A stretch of 9,446 bases of DNA, taken from the NCBI GenBank assembly GCA_045603485.1, contig JAZUMF010000025.1, positions 1 through 9,446 of the forward strand, in the 5' to 3' direction. Below, piece by piece: positions 5,969 to 9,446 of this stretch. Every line of letters begins with the position of its first letter. Position 1 is the stretch's first letter. The position numbers and the translations under genes are program-made. The notes under the pieces were generated by a model. It searched no databases. It was not told the origin of the DNA and worked only from the letters and a program-made list of their open reading frames with translations. This DNA comes from RGIG5952 sp045603485 (GTDB taxonomy: Bacteria > Verrucomicrobiota > Kiritimatiellia > RFP12 > JAAYLN01).

Positions 5969-6610
5969 ATGAATATGATTGCTATTATTGATTACAATGC
6001 AGGGAACCTGACCAGTGTAAAACTGTCACTTAGCGCTATCGGCGCCGAGGGCATCGTCACATCGTCTCCCGAAATTATCCGCAAAGCCGACCATGTTATT
6101 TTCCCGGGTGTGGGAGCGGCGGCTTCGGCTATGGCTCATCTTAAAGGTTTAGGGCTTGATACCACTATTCGCGAGACAATAGCCTCGGGAACGCCATTTC
6201 TAGGCATCTGCCTCGGAACTCAAATTCTCTTCGATTCCTCAGAGGAAGACGGCGGCACGGAAATGCTCGGCATACTCCCTGGCACCGTCAAGCGCTTCCA
6301 ACCTGCATCATCTCGCGACAAGGTTCCTCACATGGGCTGGAATCAGGTCGCCTATCCACGCCTTCACCCCGCTTTTGAGGGCATTCCCGAGGGAAGCGAC
6401 TTTTACTTCGTCCACAGCTACTATCCTTGCCCGGCTGATGGCCAAGACTCCATCTGCAAAACTGAATTTGCCGACACCGTCTTTACATCTGCAGTCGCAC
6501 GGGGGAACATCGTGGCGACGCAATTTCACATTGAGAAGTCGGGAAAGGCGGGCCTGAAGGTTCTCTCTAACTTCCTCAAGTGGGATGGAAAGGAGCCTGC
6601 ATCATGCTGA
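5969..6610 (+). CDS. hisH: Imidazole glycerol phosphate synthase, glutamine amidotransferase subunit
   Basis: HisH hydrolyses glutamine and passes ammonia to HisF, which makes imidazole glycerol phosphate and AICAR in histidine synthesis. The 213-residue length and order are typical of a class I amidotransferase: IIDYNAGNL at the start, FPGVGA (45-50), the nucleophile loop GICLGTQ with Cys81, HMGWN (121-125), FVHSYY (147-152), and the His187/Glu189 pair in QFHIEKSG. The triad is complete; Ile replaces the usual Pro in the common HPE motif. The start may be ATG 5969 or ATG 5975 (MIAIIDYN). Neither has a ribosome-binding site, and the -10 element sits only three bases before the first, so 5975 on a leaderless transcript is possible. 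hisF overlaps the end by seven bases, as expected for two subunits of one complex. Confidence 0.93.
   Translation: MNMIAIIDYNAGNLTSVKLSLSAIGAEGIVTSSPEIIRKADHVIFPGVGAAASAMAHLKGLGLDTTIRETIASGTPFLGICLGTQILFDSSEEDGGTEMLGILPGTVKRFQPASSRDKVPHMGWNQVAYPRLHPAFEGIPEGSDFYFVHSYYPCPADGQDSICKTEFADTVFTSAVARGNIVATQFHIEKSGKAGLKVLSNFLKWDGKEPASC
6589..6595 (+). promoter_or_regulatory. Ribosome-binding site of hisF inside hisH
   Basis: AAAGGAG lies within the last codons of hisH, eight bases before ATG 6604. It fixes the hisF start there, not at codons further upstream in the same frame. Confidence 0.75.
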
Positions 6611-7377
6611 AGTTCCGTATTATCCCCTGCCTTGATGTCCGCAATAGGCGTGTCACAAAAGGCGTTAAATTCCAAAACAATATAGACCTTGGCGACCCCG
6701 TGGAGATGGCCTTGCGCTACTACGAGGACGGTTGCGACGAGCTCGTGGTCTATGACATTACAGCATCCGCCGAGCGCCGCCCTATCGACATCGGCATCGT
6801 CCAAGATGTCGCGAAGGTCGTCCGCATACCATTTGCCGTCGGCGGAGGAATTTCCTCTCTTGACGATATGCAGAATGTTCTACTTGCCGGCGCTGAAAAG
6901 GTCTCGGTCAACTCGCTTGCCGTCACCAACCCGCAAATAATTGCGGAAGGCGCCAAGGCTTTCGGCTCGCAATGTATCGTTCTCGGCATGGATCCAGTCG
7001 CCAATACCGACAAGGAAAAATTCCCATCCGGCTACGAAATTACCACGAGAGGCTTCAGAGTCCGCACAGGAATGGACGCCGTTGAATGGGCGAAAAGAGC
7101 TGCCGATATGGGAGCAGGAGAAATCGTCGTGAACTCCGTTGACGCCGACGGCACCCGCGCAGGCTTTGATTTGAATGTAACCCGCCTTATCGCTGATGCC
7201 GTGGGAGTGCCGGTTATCGCCTCTGGAGGTGCGGGAAACCCGCAGCATCTTGAGGAAGCATACCACAAAGGACATGCCGATGCGGCAATTGTAGCAGGCA
7301 TGATTCACACTGGCGACTACACAATTTCTGAGATTAAATCCGCAATGCAAGGCGTTCCCCTTCGCCAAACAGCCTAA
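6604..7377 (+). CDS. hisF: Imidazole glycerol phosphate synthase, cyclase subunit
   Basis: HisF is the (beta-alpha)8-barrel subunit that uses ammonia from HisH to turn PRFAR into imidazole glycerol phosphate and AICAR. The start MLKFRIIPCLD puts the catalytic Asp at residue 11, and the second catalytic Asp falls exactly at residue 130 (LGMDPV), matching standard HisF numbering. Phosphate-binding elements are present: AVGGGIS (78-84) and, later, VIASGGAG. The GAGEIVVNSVDADGTRAGFD segment is family-typical. The segment after Asp130 (about 131-155) is longer than in the shortest bacterial HisF proteins, as in some Gram-negative versions. At 257 residues the protein is complete. It overlaps hisH by seven bases, and lepA follows after 24 bases. 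Confidence 0.95.
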   Translation: MLKFRIIPCLDVRNRRVTKGVKFQNNIDLGDPVEMALRYYEDGCDELVVYDITASAERRPIDIGIVQDVAKVVRIPFAVGGGISSLDDMQNVLLAGAEKVSVNSLAVTNPQIIAEGAKAFGSQCIVLGMDPVANTDKEKFPSGYEITTRGFRVRTGMDAVEWAKRAADMGAGEIVVNSVDADGTRAGFDLNVTRLIADAVGVPVIASGGAGNPQHLEEAYHKGHADAAIVAGMIHTGDYTISEIKSAMQGVPLRQTA

Positions 7378-7401
7378 TCTGTAGCCATACGAAAGCATCC
7401 A

Positions 7402-9219
7402 ATGAACGAAACTCCCGCCAAGAATATCCGCAACTTCTGCATCATCGCCCACATCGACCACGGTAAGACGACGCTGTCAGATCGTATTCTCGAATTGACA
7501 AAGGCAATTGACCTTCGTTTAATTCGTGAGCAGACCCTTGACGCAATGGATCTTGAACGCGAACGCGGCATCACCATCAAAAGCCATCCCGTCTCGATGC
7601 ACTACACGGCAAAAGACGGGCAGGTCTATCAATTCAATCTCATCGACACCCCGGGACATGTTGACTTCGCATACGAAGTCTCCCGCTCCATGCGTGCCTG
7701 CGAAGGGGCGATTCTCGTAGTTGACGCTACACAGGGCGTTGAAGCGCAAACAGTTGCCAACACATATCTGGCAGTAGACAATAACCTTGAAATCATCGTC
7801 GCGATTAACAAGGTTGATATGCCGGGCGCCGACCCTGAAAACGCCTCACAGCAAGTCGAAGATTTGGTTGGCATCCCTGCCGAAGAGCATATTCAGATTT
7901 CCGCAAAGACCGGCATAAATGTCGATTCTGTCCTTGAGGCGGTCGTCGCCCGTATTCCGCCGCCCAAGGTAGAACCAGAAGCCCCCCTGAGAGCTTTAGT
8001 CTTTGACTCCCGCTTTGACATCTTCCGCGGTGTAGTTGTATATGTCCGCATTATGGACGGTTCGCTGAAAGCCGGTGACACTGTCACATTTATGGCAAAC
8101 AACATCACTACACAAATTCGCGAGGTCGGTATATTCAGCCCCGAGCAGAAGCCTGTAGAAAAACTCTCTCCCGGCGAAGTCGGATATTTGGTTGGCACGA
8201 TAAAAGACCCTCGCGAAGTTAAAAACGGCGATACAATAACAACGGCAAGAGACGGCGCAAAAGAGCCCCTTCCTGGCTATACAGAAATCCGCCCGATGGT
8301 TTTTTGCGGCATCTACCCTGTCGGCTCTGAAGATTTCGAAAAGGTCCGCCAAGGTCTAGAAAAGCTCCACCTCAACGACCCGGCATTTACATACCACCCT
8401 GAAAGCTCCGTTGCCTTGGGCTTTGGCTTCCGTTGCGGCTTCCTTGGTCTCCTCCACATGGAAATCGTCCAAGAACGCCTTCGCCGAGAGTTTGACCTTG
8501 ACATCATCAACACACATCCGTCGGTAATCTACAAAGTCATCCAAAATGGCGGTGCGACGCTCGAAATCGACAACCCCGTCAAATTACCCGATGTTACGAC
8601 AATTTCTGAAATTCAGGAGCCCATTATTAAAGCCACGATAATCTGTCCTGGCGACAATATCGGCGACATAATGCGCCTGGTCACAGAACGCCGCGGTGAA
8701 ATCATCGCAACCGAAAGCGTCGATTCGCGCCGTGTAATGCTGACCAGCACTCTGCCTCTGAACGAGATTCTTATTGACTTCCACGACACACTCAAGTCAA
8801 TAAGCCGCGGCTATGCCTCAATGGACTACGAGCCGTACGGATACCGAAAGAGCGACATTGTAAAACTCGACATCCTCTTAAACGGAGAATGTGTCGACGC
8901 CTTCTCAAGCATGGTCCATCGCGACAAAGCCGTTGCCCGCGGTCGCCAAATGTGCAAATCCCTTGCCGACACCATTCCTCCACACATGTTCAAAATCCCC
9001 GTTCAGGCGGCAATCGGCCGCACAGTCATCGCGCGTGAAGACATCAAGCCGTTCCGCAAGGATGTTTTGGCCAAGCTCTATGGCGGTGATGTAACCCGCA
9101 AACAAAAAGTCTTGAAAAAACAGAAAGAAGGTAAAAAGCGCATGAAGGAGTTCGGCTCGGTAAATGTACCGCAGACGGCATTCATCGCTGTTCTTAAAGG
9201 CACCTCTAGCGACGACTAA
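7402..9219 (+). CDS. lepA: Elongation factor 4, ribosome-associated GTPase
   Basis: LepA (EF4) is a translational GTPase that acts on the ribosome; back-translocation and roles in initiation or 30S assembly have been proposed. All GTPase motifs are intact: G1 AHIDHGKTT (16-24), G2 in ERGITIK (54-60), G3 DTPGH (82-86) with the catalytic-type His86, G4 NKVD (136-139) and G5 SAK (167-169). Domain II, the EF-G-like domains (GFGFRCGFLGLLHMEIVQERL) and the LepA-specific C-terminal domain follow. The latter includes YGGDVTRKQKVLKKQKEGKKRMK and the closing VPQTAFIAVLK. At 605 residues it is near the usual length of about 600. It starts 24 bases after hisF with only a weak GAAAG upstream, so it probably shares the his transcript. 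It lacks its usual partner lepB (signal peptidase), at least within the window. Confidence 0.97.
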   Translation: MNETPAKNIRNFCIIAHIDHGKTTLSDRILELTKAIDLRLIREQTLDAMDLERERGITIKSHPVSMHYTAKDGQVYQFNLIDTPGHVDFAYEVSRSMRACEGAILVVDATQGVEAQTVANTYLAVDNNLEIIVAINKVDMPGADPENASQQVEDLVGIPAEEHIQISAKTGINVDSVLEAVVARIPPPKVEPEAPLRALVFDSRFDIFRGVVVYVRIMDGSLKAGDTVTFMANNITTQIREVGIFSPEQKPVEKLSPGEVGYLVGTIKDPREVKNGDTITTARDGAKEPLPGYTEIRPMVFCGIYPVGSEDFEKVRQGLEKLHLNDPAFTYHPESSVALGFGFRCGFLGLLHMEIVQERLRREFDLDIINTHPSVIYKVIQNGGATLEIDNPVKLPDVTTISEIQEPIIKATIICPGDNIGDIMRLVTERRGEIIATESVDSRRVMLTSTLPLNEILIDFHDTLKSISRGYASMDYEPYGYRKSDIVKLDILLNGECVDAFSSMVHRDKAVARGRQMCKSLADTIPPHMFKIPVQAAIGRTVIAREDIKPFRKDVLAKLYGGDVTRKQKVLKKQKEGKKRMKEFGSVNVPQTAFIAVLKGTSSDD

Positions 9220-9283
9220 AGGCACTTCACAGTAAAAGTGAACAAAACAAAATATACATCAACCAAAGAAAGGCTAAGTTAAA

Positions 9284-9313
9284 ATGAAACGCATTCTTCT
9301 CTTTTTAACCTAA
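9284..9313 (+). pseudogene. Nine-codon stub resembling the start of a signal peptide
   Basis: ATG 9284 opens a frame reading MKRILLFLT and then a stop codon. An AAAGG sequence (9269-9273) lies 10 bases upstream. The residues look like the basic and hydrophobic start of a secretion signal, so this may be the remnant of a lost exported-protein gene. A short leader peptide or chance is equally possible. No continuation in the other frames looks like protein. Confidence 0.2.
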
Positions 9314-9382
9314 ATTCGGCAGTTGGGTGCTGAGAATTGCCATTTGACGCAATAAAATCGGGGCTTTGCCTTAGTTTTGCGT

Positions 9383-9399
9383 TTCACCCAATGGGTGAA
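9383..9399. repeat. Short perfect inverted repeat
   Basis: TTCACCC and GGGTGAA form a perfect 7-bp stem around the three bases AAT. An A-run follows on the plus strand (9401-9406), not the T-run expected of a terminator. Read from the minus strand, the T-run precedes the stem, which also does not fit. It may be an operator or an mRNA-end hairpin. Confidence 0.5.
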
Positions 9400-9446
9400 T
9401 AAAAAATAACGACCTTTCGAATATGATATGCTTATAGTTAGCAAAA

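Larger units (their letters stand above)
9220..9446 (+). other. Non-coding stretch after lepA with small hairpins
   Basis: No gene of normal length is visible. TTCAC/GTGAA pairing just after the lepA stop codon (about 9226-9242) and a 7-bp stem GGCAGTT/AATTGCC with one G-T pair (9318-9341) are possible RNA structures. Neither is followed by a T-run, so no intrinsic terminator can be claimed. The last 50 bases are AT-rich and could hold the promoter of a gene beyond the window. Confidence 0.5.

Noticed and set aside
6880..7461. A 193-residue open frame on the minus strand opposite hisF
   Set aside because: It lies wholly antisense to hisF and the lepA start, has no family motifs, and follows from the codon bias of a clearly real gene.
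9318..9341. The stem after lepA as an intrinsic terminator
   Set aside because: The 7-bp stem includes a G-T pair, has a 10-base loop and lacks a following T-run.

Overview
The window looks like chromosomal DNA from an uncultured, probably gut- or rumen-type bacterium of the Verrucomicrobiota (Kiritimatiellae-like) or a neighbouring PVC lineage. This placement is an inference. It rests on a secreted BspA-type leucine-rich-repeat protein, an orphan lipoprotein sugar-binding protein, a long-form citramalate synthase and intergenic repeats with a GGGGACAGTCC core. No rRNA or other phylogenetic marker RNA is present to confirm it.

Layout. (1) Positions 1-755 hold the end of a small unrecognised ORF and a gene-free, AT-rich stretch. 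That stretch carries two copies of a composite repeat: four 7-bp units running straight into an identical 28-bp core. (2) Positions 756-1760 hold a secreted LRR protein gene with its own clear promoter and Shine-Dalgarno site. (3) Positions 1761-2037 lie between convergent genes and contain a possibly frameshifted small minus-strand ORF and a hairpin flanked by a 7-bp direct repeat. (4) Positions 2038-5870 on the minus strand are a tightly packed operon: lipoprotein solute-binding protein, then citramalate synthase (cimA), then a DUF1015 protein. Gaps are nearly nil and the last junction is TAATG. (5) Positions 5871-5968 are a divergent control region. (6) Positions 5969-9219 on the plus strand hold hisH, hisF and lepA. 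(7) Positions 9220-9446 are non-coding apart from a nine-codon stub that resembles the start of a signal peptide, and they contain small hairpins.

How the genes work together. HisH and HisF form imidazole glycerol phosphate synthase, which joins histidine synthesis to purine (AICAR) recycling. LepA is a ribosome-associated GTPase that apparently shares their transcript. CimA makes (R)-citramalate from pyruvate and acetyl-CoA, the entry to threonine-independent isoleucine synthesis. DUF1015 proteins belong to the ParB/sulfiredoxin-like superfamily and are often found near serine biosynthesis genes, so an amino-acid role is plausible here. The central region is therefore two divergent biosynthetic operons, with an unexplained binding-protein gene leading one of them.

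I see no convincing new multi-gene system. The items most worth a second look are the composite repeat, the binding protein-cimA-DUF1015 operon, and the apparently leaderless start of hisH.
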